DNA of 64,000 bases from Theropithecus gelada (taxonomy: Eukaryota; Chordata; Mammalia; Primates; Cercopithecidae). The translations under genes were made by a program, and so were the position numbers. The notes beneath the pieces are model-generated. The model searched no databases and was not told where the DNA came from. It was given only the letters and a program-made list of their open reading frames with translations. Numbering within the stretch: the first letter of the stretch is position 1; each line of letters starts with the position of its first letter. This document shows positions 11,223 through 20,979 of this stretch, in pieces. The stretch lies in the NCBI RefSeq assembly GCF_003255815.1, contig NC_037673.1, forward strand, positions 174,535,346-174,599,345, given 5' to 3'.

Positions 11223-12735
11223 CTTTAGGACCTACCTGGGATGAAACAAGGTGCCAGCAGAGGTTGGAGGGGCAGAACAGAGACGAGTTCAGGAAGCAGG
11301 AGGTCGCCAGGATCTGGTCCACTTCTATAGAATCCCCAGGCCCCGAATGAGCCTCATATGCCACAGTTCCCAGTGGGTGAGTGGATGTGTGGTGGGGAGG
11401 AGGGTAGAAGGATGTATGAGCTGGGCCCCAGCTGCCACCTGCCCAGTATGGCATGTGGCCTGCCCAGGGGTCAGTCCAGCCTCTGAGCATATGGCCCTGG
11501 TCCCACTGAGTTCCCAGGGCTCAGGCCCTGAGGGTACCCCCTGTCCCACCTGGACTGCACAGCCATGGCCCTGTACTCCCCTACTCCCCTGATGCTCACC
11601 TGGCCCCTCTGCGGCCAGCCCTGTGTCTCCATCAGTCCCGGGCCAGCTCCTTCCCAACGTTCATCAACCAAGATGCAGGGTCAAGAAGCCGACCCAGTCC
11701 TGGAGGGCGCTCGTGGGACTGGACCCAGGACTCCAACCAGCAAGAGGCCTGGGGGGAAGTGGGAGGTGGGGTCAGCCCCGGCTGAGCTGAGCTGCTCACG
11801 CCTGGTCCGAGTGCCCACTATGGGCTCAGAGGCCCCTGACCACCACAGTGATTAAACTTGAGGTTTAGGCAGGGCTGCTGCTTAGGCCTCAAGAAAATCT
11901 CAGCTAATGTGTCTTAATTCCCTGGAAGAGGACCTGGGGCCAGAGACATGCAGGGGCGCAGCTCCTCTGTGGGACCTGTCCCCATCCTCAGACCCTCTGC
12001 TGTGGTCCAAGCCAAAGAATTAAGGGATTAAGTGTGAAGAACGCAGACGGTACCTAGAGAACTTAAGGCACCAGGGCACTTGGTAACACAGTCCAACTTT
12101 ACTTTACAAAATCAAGCTGAAAGCACAGCTCTGGCCCCTCCTCAAGTTACTGCTTTAAGAGTTAAAAGAGACTTGGGTTTTATGGGCAGGAATGCCAAAC
12201 ACGTGGAGGGGAAAAAAAGGTACTTAGGAGCCATCACATTGTTTATTTAATTTACTATCTGAAAATATCTGGCCAATAAAAGTAAACATACGTGAGCTTT
12301 CCAGCCAGACCTGGGGTCCTGGTGAAATAAACCGCGTCACCTGCAGGAACGCAGTTCATCCCTGCATCTGACCCGTGTTTATGTATCACATGCCATGGAG
12401 ACCACAGAGCAGGCAACGCACAGCTAACACGCTGGTTCCTTACCCATCAGTATCTATCAATATCTTGAAATTCCTCTGTATCTGTATTTGTAAATATTTT
12501 ACGTAAACCAGATGGGTTTATAGAACATGTGCGGTGGAATCTGGTTTTATTTTTTAACAACATGGACTATAAAATGCTTCAGAAAAATAATCTGTACATT
12601 GGGAAGGAAAAAAAAAAGATTTCTGGGTCTACTTCTGAAAGAGCAAGAGAATCAAGAACACTCTTTTAGGAAACGCTGGCATTAGAAGCATCCGCTCAGA
12701 AGTGACTCTGGGGTCCAGACAAGTCACCTTCGGGC
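11223..12735. other. Single-copy DNA, AT-rich from 12100
   Basis: No gene is visible. The part from 12190 to 12640 is AT-rich, low in recognisable repeats and rich in blocks such as 'tttgtaaatattttacgtaa'. It might be a conserved non-coding or 3' UTR-like stretch, but I have no comparison to support that. Confidence 0.4.
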
Positions 12736-13185
12736 AGCAGTCCCCAAACGTGGATGCGCATTATCATCACCCGGGAAAATGGTACGACTCCTGGTGCACA
12801 GGCATCCCCTTCCCAACGGCTCCAAACGCTCTGGGTGGCACTCAGCACTTCAGTAGTTTGTAAAACTCCCCTGGAGTTCCCAGTGTGCACCTGAGCCTGA
12901 GAGCTTGACTCAGCCCAGTGGAAAAAACCCACTTCCCATGGCTCACACAGGAGAGGGTACAGCGTCTTGCTGGGCAACCAACGTGCTCCACCCTCTGCAG
13001 TTCTGTCTTTCCGGGACCATCTCCCCAGGAGCCAAGCCCCACGGAACTCTCTCCAAGCTCATGGGAGCTTTAACCTCTTCATGCCCAGGCTGTGCTCAGA
13101 TGAGTTACATCAGGATCCAGACAGCAGATTTTAAAGTTTTCCAAGTGATTCAAAAGGGCAGCCAGGGCTGGGAACCACCTCCCTT
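12736..13185 (+). mobile_element. MER5-like hAT DNA transposon fragments
   Basis: 12736-12860 begins 'cagtccccaaacgtggatg' and continues with an 'atcacccgggaaaatgg' tract. 13125-13180 ends 'gcagccagggctgggaacca'. These are the start and end patterns of MER5-type elements ('ggttctcaaac' to 'agccagggttgagaaccac'). The middle is replaced by unrelated sequence including the 136-bp duplicated block. They may be one interrupted element or two. Confidence 0.45.
12928..13063 (+). repeat. 136-bp direct duplication, left copy
   Basis: Matches 14211-14345 at about 96 percent: four substitutions and one 1-base indel counted by eye. Preceded by six A residues (12922-12927). Begins 'cccacttcccatggctcac' and ends 'agctcatg'. 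Confidence 0.95.
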
Positions 13186-13574
13186 AAAGGATGTGGGAAC
13201 CTTCCTAAGGGATGTGACTGCTGATCCGGCCACGTGTGATGCGGCTGAGGACAGGACAGGTGAGAGCCAGAGGCCTCGGCACCATCATGACAGTCCAGAT
13301 GTAAGTCTTGGTCCCAAGCCACCTCCGTCTTTTCTCTCTCGGCCACTTGCTGATTGAGGCTGAGCCAGTCATCAGTCTCTGTGGCTCCTGCTCCTTCCAC
13401 ACCAGACCCTGCTGAACACATCCCTGGACTCCAGCTCCTTGTCTCTGGTCCACCCAGGGCCAGAGCTTTAGCCCAGGACCCAGCCTTCTCCCTCCTGCCT
13501 CTTCCTTTCCCTGTCAGTGGCCCTCACCCGGCAGCTGGAGGAATGTTCTGAAGAGCAAATCTCATCACATCTCT

Positions 13575-14210
13575 CCTCTGCTCCAATCCTCCAGCAGATG
13601 TGAAGACCTGAGATAAGCTGCTGGTGGGAACGCACCACGGTGTAGCTGCTTCAGAAGTCAGTGGGGCAGTTTCTTAAAGAGTTAAACATACGTTCACCAT
13701 ACAGCGCAGCAACTCCGCTCCTAGGATCTCCCCAGGAGAAATGAAAACATATGTCCACACAAAACTCATATGCAAATACTCATAGAAGTGTTCTTCAAAA
13801 TAGCCCTAAACTGGAAACAATCCAAGCATCCATCATCTGGCAAACGGATACACTGTAGTGTAGCCAGTCGATGGAATACCACTACATGCCACAACACGGA
13901 CGAGCTCCAGAAATGTGACGCTGAGTGAGAAAAGCCAGACACAAAAGACGGGATTGTAGGAGTCCAGGTGTCCTTCTAGAAAGGACAAATCTGCAGAGAC
14001 AGAAAACAGAGCAGTGGTTGCCTGGGGCTGGGGGAAGGAACAGGGATTGACGGAAATGGGTGCCAGGGAGCTCTGTGGGGTGGAGATGTTCTAAAACTGG
14101 ATGGTGGTTGTACAACTCCATACATTTACTAAAAATTCATGGCCCTGTCCACTTACAATGGGTGAATTTTATGGTACATTTCAAATAAAGCTGTTCAAAA
14201 AAAAAAAAAA
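13575..14210 (+). mobile_element. Old LINE-1 3' end (L1M type) with poly-A
   Basis: Decayed end of ORF2 ('aactccgctcctaggatc', 'gaaaacatatgtccacacaa', 'tggaaacaatccaagcatcc') and 3' UTR ('ggatggtggttgtacaactc', 'gggtgaattttatggtac'), closed by 14 A residues at 14197-14210. Age by sequence decay is well over that of the Alus. No intact frame. Confidence 0.85.
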
Positions 14211-14345
14211 CCCACTTCCCATGGCTCACACAGGAGAGGGCACAGCGTCTTGCTGGGCAACCCACGTGCTCCACCCTCTGCAGTTCTGTCTTTCTGGGAC
14301 CATCTCCCCAGGACCAAGCCCCACGGAACTCTCTCCACGCTCATG
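14211..14345 (+). repeat. 135-bp direct duplication, right copy at the LINE poly-A
   Basis: Second copy of 12928-13063. It starts at the base after the LINE-1 poly-A and loses similarity after 'gctcatg'. It is too long and too well conserved to be the LINE's original target-site duplication. Confidence 0.95.
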
Positions 14346-14369
14346 ACCCCCTATGGAATTCACCTCACA

Positions 14370-14424
14370 ACCACCGCCGGCTTCTCCACCACCAGCTTCT
14401 CCACCGCCAGCTTCTCCACCATAA
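14370..14424 (+). repeat. 15-bp tandem repeat, about 3.5 units
   Basis: Unit 'agcttctccaccgcc' with variants. It keeps a reading frame (Phe-Ser-Thr-Thr/Ala-Ser) but the frame is not otherwise gene-like. Confidence 0.8.
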
Positions 14425-14693
14425 GCTCCATCTCATCCTTCAACACTCTGGGCAAACGCCGCTTCCCCTGAAGTCTGCACCATGGCTACGATAATGCTTA
14501 GCAAAACATCAGTGTTTGCTGACACATCAATCTCTCTCGTTAGAGCTGTGCTTTTAAAACTCACACTGATGGATTGTGAAATCAACTGTGCTCTAACCAG
14601 TATTTTTTAAAATGGAATACAATAGAACAGAAAAGAGAATGCGGTATATATAGTAAGTACATTATTTCATGAGATGACTGTTTCATCTTTCTT

Positions 14694-14998
14694 CTTTTTT
14701 TTTTTTTTTTTCCGAGACGGAGTTTTACTCTTGTTGGCTAGGCTGGAGTGCAGTGGTGCGATCTCAGCTCACTGCAAACTCTGCCTCCCAGGTTCAAGCG
14801 ATTCTCCTGCCTCAGTTTCCTGAGTAGCTAAGACTACAGGCACCCACCACCATGCCCAGCTAGTTTTTTGGATTTTTAGTAGAGGCAGGGCTTCATCATG
14901 TTGGCCAGGCTGGTCTCGAACTCCTGACCTCAGGTGATCCGCCCGACTCGGCCTCCCAAAATGTAGGGATTACAGGCGTAAGCCACCGTGCCCGGCCT
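14694..14998 (-). mobile_element. Alu (AluS type)
   Basis: Antisense Alu with a leading T run. Target-site duplications 'actgtttcatctttct' (14677-14692) and 'actgtttcatccttct' (14999-15014) differ by one base. Confidence 0.95.
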
Positions 14999-15089
14999 AC
15001 TGTTTCATCCTTCTATGTGTGTATTATCTGTGTGTGTATTCGATTCTGGGTTGCACATTTCTTAGGGTGGCTTGAGGTTTAAAAAGTTA

Positions 15090-15190
15090 TGAAAAAGATT
15101 TCAACTAGACAAGGCACTCCTTGAGGGCAGGGGCTGTGCTCTGTTTCTCTCTGTATCCTTGTGGTCAGTGCGGGGCTTGGGACCCAGAGA
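15090..15190 (+). mobile_element. L2 LINE 3' fragment
   Basis: 'ctccttgagggcaggggctg' followed by 'tctctgtatccttgtggtca' is the L2 3' end pattern. The rest of the element is absent or too diverged. Confidence 0.6.
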
Positions 15191-15481
15191 TTACCCAATA
15201 AGATATCTACTCTGTGACAGTGGCTTTGCAAGCATGTCGATTGTAAGTCCCTTTGTGTCATATTTTTTCCCTCTCACACCACGTGCAAGCATTCTTTAAA
15301 AAGCTGTTTGTTGGCTGACAGACCACACCCTACAGTCAGACTGGCAGCAAAGCTCTGCAAGAAGTTCGATGACTCCTGTAAATCTCACTTATAAAACTAA
15401 TTATACACATGCATTTTTTAGAGTTAAGATATATAGCCTAAAAATACTAATAAAATAACAATTCAAATTTATAACTCCAGA

Positions 15482-15645
15482 TGGGACAGGCTGCATAATT
15501 TGCGGGGTCCAATGCAAAATGAAAATGTGGGACCCTGTTCACAAACTATTAAGAATGTTAAGATGGCAACTGCAGAGCCGGAAACCAAATTCAAGGCCTT
15601 CTGGGCACAGGGCCACAGGGGCTTGCCCGTGAAGCTGGCCCTAAC
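15482..15645 (+). mobile_element. Medium-reiteration repeat, family uncertain
   Basis: 'ggctgcataatttgcggggt' and 'tgcaaaatgaaaatgtggga' are strings I know from a dispersed MER-type repeat. The family and class are not certain. Confidence 0.4.
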
Positions 15646-15813
15646 CCCAAATTATAAAGACAGAGATGGGGGGTGCGGGGCTGGAGTTTCAAAGGGCTGC
15701 CTTAATAGTTCTTAATGGGGGAATATAGAAGATCTCATTTCAGTCTGATGTTTGGAGAAAGACAAACACAAACATGCTTTTGAAACAAACAAAATAGTCA
15801 CGGAACCCGTAAC

Positions 15814-15852
15814 TGACGACACGGGGTGACGACACGGGGTGACGACATGGGC
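15814..15852 (+). repeat. 13-bp tandem repeat, 3 units
   Basis: 'tgacgacacgggg' at 15814, 15827 and, with one change, 15840. Confidence 0.9.
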
Positions 15853-17562
15853 GGGCAGGAGCAGCATTCGGCTCTACCACAACCTTCGTTTGCTTGTCTT
15901 TGGGCCCAACATTCTGCTCCATTTGCCCAGATCTCTGAAGCCCACCAACTCCAACCTGAGGCCAGCGAGGAAGGAAACCTGTGGAAAGTCTGAGAGGGGC
16001 CCCGAGTCATCACTAACAGGAGGAGTGGGGTTCTGTGGAAGAAACTGTACTTCACAGCCTAAGCATGACCAGGCAGAGGGTCCACTGGCTCATGCCTCAG
16101 TTTCCCTGCCCCAAATCCTCATCTGTTTGGTCACGGCTTTGATTTTCAACCTGAGCCTCCACCCACTGGCCTGGCCCTCTGGGGCGTCCAACTGAGAAAC
16201 CATGCATGCCGAGTCCTGCAGCCTGGCCAGACCCCAAGCCTGGCCCCTGCTTTCTCCTCTTCCCCTTGCCAAGGTCCCCAGATGATAAAAAAAGAGTCTG
16301 AACTCCTTCTCTCTGTCTTAGGAAAGCTGGGATGGGTGGGTGGCCGGGAAAGAGGGAGAGGCATGTCTGAGGCACTCAAGTCTTATGCAAGGTTCTGTTT
16401 GCTGGTAATTCCATGAAGAAAATTGCCTTTGACTGATTTGTCCAAACAGGTTTGCAAATTGAGATGGGAACATTTTTTAAAGATCACCCTCCTCTCCACA
16501 TGATTTAAAATGTCATCATTTAAATTATGTGGAGCTTCTTTTGAGAAACATTTTACCCCTAAGCATGTCAAAAGCAATTTCCCAGAGTGCAGGCTTTAGG
16601 AACCTAACGTGATAGGCCCGAGCGTCTCCCTCCCTGACAGCTGGGGTCCCAGGCTGCCACTCGGGGAGCACCAGCGTGCTTCCTGCTGACTCAGGGAAAC
16701 CCAGGGCTCCAAAGGGGCCTCACAAAGCGTTCGGTTCCTAATGATTAAATCTTACTTGAAAGCAGCAGAAGCTGCTCTTTTCTACATAGAAGATATCTCG
16801 CAGAGGCCAGACAGAGAAGAATTGGAGTGGAACAGCTCTGGCTGGAAGGAACATAGGCAACAAAGCCTGACCTGCTGTACTCCCCGTCGCCACCCCTGCT
16901 GGGGAAGGGCCTCTGCCACCCTTAGAACTCTCCAGAGCCCAGCTTGGGAACCCGTGGTCTGTTCTGCCCCCTCCCACATCCCTATTTCACAAGCAGGGGA
17001 GGATGAGCCACCAAAGAGTGGCCTCCCACAGTCTCACCAAGCCTTCGGCTGACTCCAGGCCGAGGTTTCCATTCCAGCACCCCAGGCGGCCTGTTTCCTT
17101 TTAGTTACCGGGAATTTTAGGGCCCTGAAAGATTTGAAGCAGCTTGTACATCTGTGTGGTCCCAGTGGGGTCTCGCTGTCCCACTGCCTTCATTTGGGCT
17201 CTGTGGCCTGCAGTCCTCAGTGGGAGGAAGTGCCTGCACGTCCTCACCCCACCCACCTACAGCATTTCCCCGAAACCCACTGAAGTCACAGAAGCAACAC
17301 CCACGTGAAGACACTTACCATGTGCCATTTCGGTTCAAGACAGCAAACGAACGCTACTTTTTCAGTGAGTAGAAACTTAAGAGCCTCGAGTGCTCTTCCT
17401 AACCGGATCCGAACTACTTCTACTTTGGAAGGTGATTCAGGACCAGACACACAAAGGCCAAATGTCTTCCCGCCACTTGCCTCCTCTTTGTTCAGATTCT
17501 GGCCAGTTTTCAAAAGTTAAGAACAATAAAAATCTTCTTTTTGGGGCATCCAGCTCTATAAA
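15853..17562. other. GC-moderate single-copy DNA
   Basis: No repeat or gene is identified. The frame at 15839-16195 plus and the minus frames at 16090-16379 overlap and have no domain. Confidence 0.5.
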
Positions 17563-17862
17563 TTTTTTGTTGTTTTTTGAGACGGACTCTTGCTCTGTCA
17601 CCCAGGCTGGAGTGCAGAGGCACGATCTTGGCTCACTGCAACCTCTGCCTCCCAGGTTCAAGTGATTCTTGTGCCTCAGCCTCCCGAGCAGCTGGGATTA
17701 CAGGCGCCCACCACCATGCCAGCTATTTTTTTTTTTTTTTCCGTAGAGACGGGGTTTCACCATGTTGGCCAGACTGGTTTCAAACTCCTGACCTCAAGTG
17801 ATCCACCCACCTCAGCCTCCCAAATTGCTGGGATTACAGGCGTGAGCCACCGAGCCTGGCCT
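17563..17862 (-). mobile_element. Alu (AluS type)
   Basis: Antisense Alu from 'gagacggactcttgctctg' to 'ccaccgagcctggcc'. Lies about 160 bp from an Alu in the opposite orientation at 18025, forming a close inverted pair. Confidence 0.95.
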
Positions 17863-18024
17863 TGTTTTTGAATTTCTAAGCATTTTTTTTTAATTAGTTA
17901 TTTCTGACTGTATACCCTAATGGTTAAATAATGGAACCTACGTCATTTCTGATTTTGGAACTATGCTGTCATCTAACATATGGCCACTTACAAAAATATA
18001 TTATGTTAAGATATAAAGAAAATG

Positions 18025-18327
18025 GGCTGGGCACAGAGGCTCATGCCTGTAATCCTAACACTTTGGGAGGCTGAGACAAGTGGATTGCTTGAGCCCAGGA
18101 GATTAAGACCAACCCAGGCAACATGGTGAAACCCTGCCTCTACAAAAAATAAAAAAATTAGCCGGGTGTGGTGGCACATTCCTGTCTGCAGTCCCAGCTA
18201 CTTGGGAGGTTGAGGTGGGAGGATCCCCTGGGCCCACGAGAGGTCAAGGCTGCAGTGATTGATTGCACCACGGCCGGGGTGACAGAGCAAGATTCTGCCT
18301 CAATAAAAAATAAAAAAGTAAACAAAC
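18025..18327 (+). mobile_element. Alu (AluJ/S type)
   Basis: Perfect 17-bp target-site duplications 'aagatataaagaaaatg' lie at 18008-18024 and 18328-18344. Left monomer reads 'ggctgggcacagaggctcat'. Confidence 0.95.
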
Positions 18328-18612
18328 AAGATATAAAGAAAATGTCCATAAATCCCATCCCCCGCAAATATCTAGGTAGTTCTGTTTTATTAATCCTGCC
18401 AAATATTCAGTGAGGCCTTTTGATCTTAAGACTCAGGGAACTCTGTTGATTATTTCTTTCATAATTGTTTTTCTCTGTGCTTTCCTTCTAAAATTTCTAC
18501 TCTGGATACGTGTAGTTGTGTATTAGTTTTCCTATGTGTCTCTTATTTTCAAAATGAGAGGCAAATGACATGAGATGGTAAGACAGTGCACTTTAGTGGC
18601 AAAACACAGGAC

Positions 18613-18920
18613 AAGAACAGTGTGGTGGCTCACATCTGTAATCCCAGCACTTTGGGAAGCCAAGGCGGGCAGATCACCTGAGATCAGGAGTTCGAAACCA
18701 GCCTGGCCAAGATGGCAAAAAGCCGTCTCTACTAAAGATGCAAAAAATTGGCCAGTATGGTGGTGTGCATCTGTAATCCCAGTTACTCAGGAGGCTGAGG
18801 CAGGAGAATTGCTTGAATCTGAGAGGTGGAGGCTGCAGTGAGCTAAGATGGCGCCACTACACCCCAGCCTGGGCGACAGAGTGAGACTTTCTGTCAAAAA
18901 ACAAAAAACAACAAACAAAC
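18613..18920 (+). mobile_element. Alu (AluS/J type)
   Basis: Two-monomer Alu with diverged start 'gtgtggtggctcacatctg' and an A-rich tail containing 'caaaaaacaacaaac'. The tail is degraded. Confidence 0.92.
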
Positions 18921-18949
18921 CAACCCACAGTACAAGTTCTTTAAGCCCT

Positions 18950-19105
18950 TTCTGCTTTAGTTTCCCCATACGTTAAATGGGGAAATGTAAAATACAATAC
19001 AGCAGCCTACCTCATGTGAGGATTAAGCTATACAATGTATACACAGCACTTAGCAAAGTCTCTGGTACATCATTGTGTGTTCAATAAATGTTACTTGCTA
19101 TTTAT
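18950..19105 (+). mobile_element. MIR SINE
   Basis: 'tagtttccccatacgttaaa', 'catgtgaggattaagc' and 'gtgttcaataaatgtta' give the MIR 3' order. Confidence 0.65.
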
Positions 19106-19119
19106 TTCTGAGAAAAAAC

Positions 19120-19680
19120 ATTGCCTGGCTAGTGCTAGTACCTAATATCCTAAACAAAACATTAGCAAATTTGATTTAAATACAGACTAGAAGAATAATA
19201 CATGTGATCCAAGTAGTATTTATTCTAGGATTACGAGGATGGCTCTATATTATAAAATTTGTTAATATAACTTACGACATTAATTAGTCAAAATCATGCA
19301 TTTAAGAATCCTTCCTTTTCCCAGTGATTTGAAATATTTAACTATAATGATACATCATACTAAATCATTTTTTTATACTTGGCTCTCTTTCAGGCATTTC
19401 TTTGTTTCATTGATTTGTTTGTTCCTATACTGGTAACATCTGTTTTCGCTATCATTACTATAGCTTTATAATATATTTTAATATCAGATGCCCGAAGTGT
19501 CTCTCCCCTTTGGATTTTTCCCTTCTGAAATTTTCTTGGCCATTTGTACATATTTATTCTCCTAGATGAAATTTAGAATTATGTAGTCAAATTCCCAAAG
19601 TGTCCCATTAAGATTCTGATGGAAACTGTACTAAATTTATATACGAATCTGAAAAGAGTTGACATCTAAAGGAGCCCACC
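19120..19680. mobile_element. Two old LINE-1 fragments in opposite orientation
   Basis: 19120-19290 is sense ORF2 reverse-transcriptase sequence ('aaaacattagcaaatttg', 'gtagtatttattctagga'). 19300-19680 is antisense ORF2 ('tttcccagtgatttgaaat', 'actatagctttataatat', 'ttcttggccatttgta'). Both are decayed. The inversion is either 5' inversion during insertion or two independent copies. Confidence 0.65.
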
Positions 19681-19739
19681 AGCCATTTCTAGGACATCAC
19701 CACTGTGAACTACTTGCTACCTGTTTGGAGAGGAAAAGT

Positions 19740-20707
19740 AGATTAGAAACTACATCAAAAAGACGAAGAACAGAGAGTTTAAATATTTAACTACAGAAAA
19801 TTAAACCTGAGAAGCACTAGAATAAAATATTTATGCTATTAAAAGGGCAAAAAAATCTTTCCAGGATATGACACCAAAGGCAGATGCCATGAAAAAAACA
19901 TGTTTAGAATTAAAAAATTAAAAAAAGATTAAGTAAAATTGAAAGGCAACTGAGAAACTGAAAACCATTTTTCAATATGTATTCAAGACAAAAGATTAAG
20001 ACCTTCTACGTGTCAAAATATTTTCCTCATCACCCGGAAGGGGCTGAAATGTCTGATGTAAAAGAGAAAAAAAGTTACACAAGCAAAAGAATGATGACTG
20101 TCTAGTAGCATACAGAAAAGTCTTCCACTTCTTTAATTACATTAATTCAAATTAAACAAGATAGTTTTCTTAATCAAAAAATTTCCGAATATATATATTT
20201 TTAAACACATTATAACACCCAGTACAGGGGGCGTTCTTAAATAGAAGAGCTTTAAAACGTGCAAAGGTTTAGTTATACACATGCCATGCAATATTAATTA
20301 AAATAGCAAAAATTGAAAATAATCTAAATTTGTACACAAACGGGGAATTTTGTGAAAAATATTTAATATCCTAAAAAGATATTGACACAAGCATAAAACT
20401 ACATGAAAAATGATTTTATTCAATTTAATAAAATAAACAGAAAAAGGAAATAAAGAATAAAAGGAAAAGAAATTATATACACATATTTTTAAAAATTCAG
20501 ACAGGATACAGCCCATAATATTACCAGTTTTTATCATGTAGTAAAAGCAAGATTATATAGTTGATTTTAATTTTCTTTTGGCTACTCTAAATTTTATACA
20601 ACAAGCTTGTATTCTTTCATTAGGAGAAAACATTTTTTTTCTATATACATTTTCAAAACAGGAGAGAAAAATCAGGAAAATGATAGCCACTGCTGTCATA
20701 GATACTA
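19740..20707 (+). mobile_element. Old LINE (L1M or HAL1-like), left part
   Basis: A-rich sense-strand LINE decay: 'atagcaaaaattgaaaata' (20305) and the 3' UTR-like 'ttgattttaattttctttt' (20560). The same element seems to resume after the young LINE-1 at 24218. Exact family unclear. Confidence 0.5.
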
Positions 20708-20819
20708 TGAAGCCTGACATTTTTTTAAAAATTATTATTATTATACTTTAAGTTCTAGGGTACATGTGCATAACGTGCAGGTTTGTTACATATGTATACT
20801 TGTGCCATGTTGGTGTGCT

Positions 20820-20855
20820 GCACCCATCAACTCGTCAGCACCCATCAACTCGTCA
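20820..20855 (+). repeat. 18-bp tandem duplication in the LINE-1 3' UTR
   Basis: 'gcacccatcaactcgtca' occurs twice in direct contact (20820-20837 and 20838-20855). The LINE-1 consensus I remember has it once. Confidence 0.9.
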
Positions 20856-20979
20856 TTTACATCAGGTATAACTCCCAGTGCAATCCCTCCCCCCTCCACC
20901 CTCCCCATGATAGGCCCCGGTGTGTGATGTTCCCCTTCCCAAGTCCAAGTGATCTCATTGTTCAGTTCCCACCTATGAG

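Noticed and set aside
12928..14345. Reading the 135-bp repeats as the LINE-1's target-site duplication
   Set aside because: Target duplications are usually under 25 bp, and the copies are far less diverged than the LINE-1 itself.
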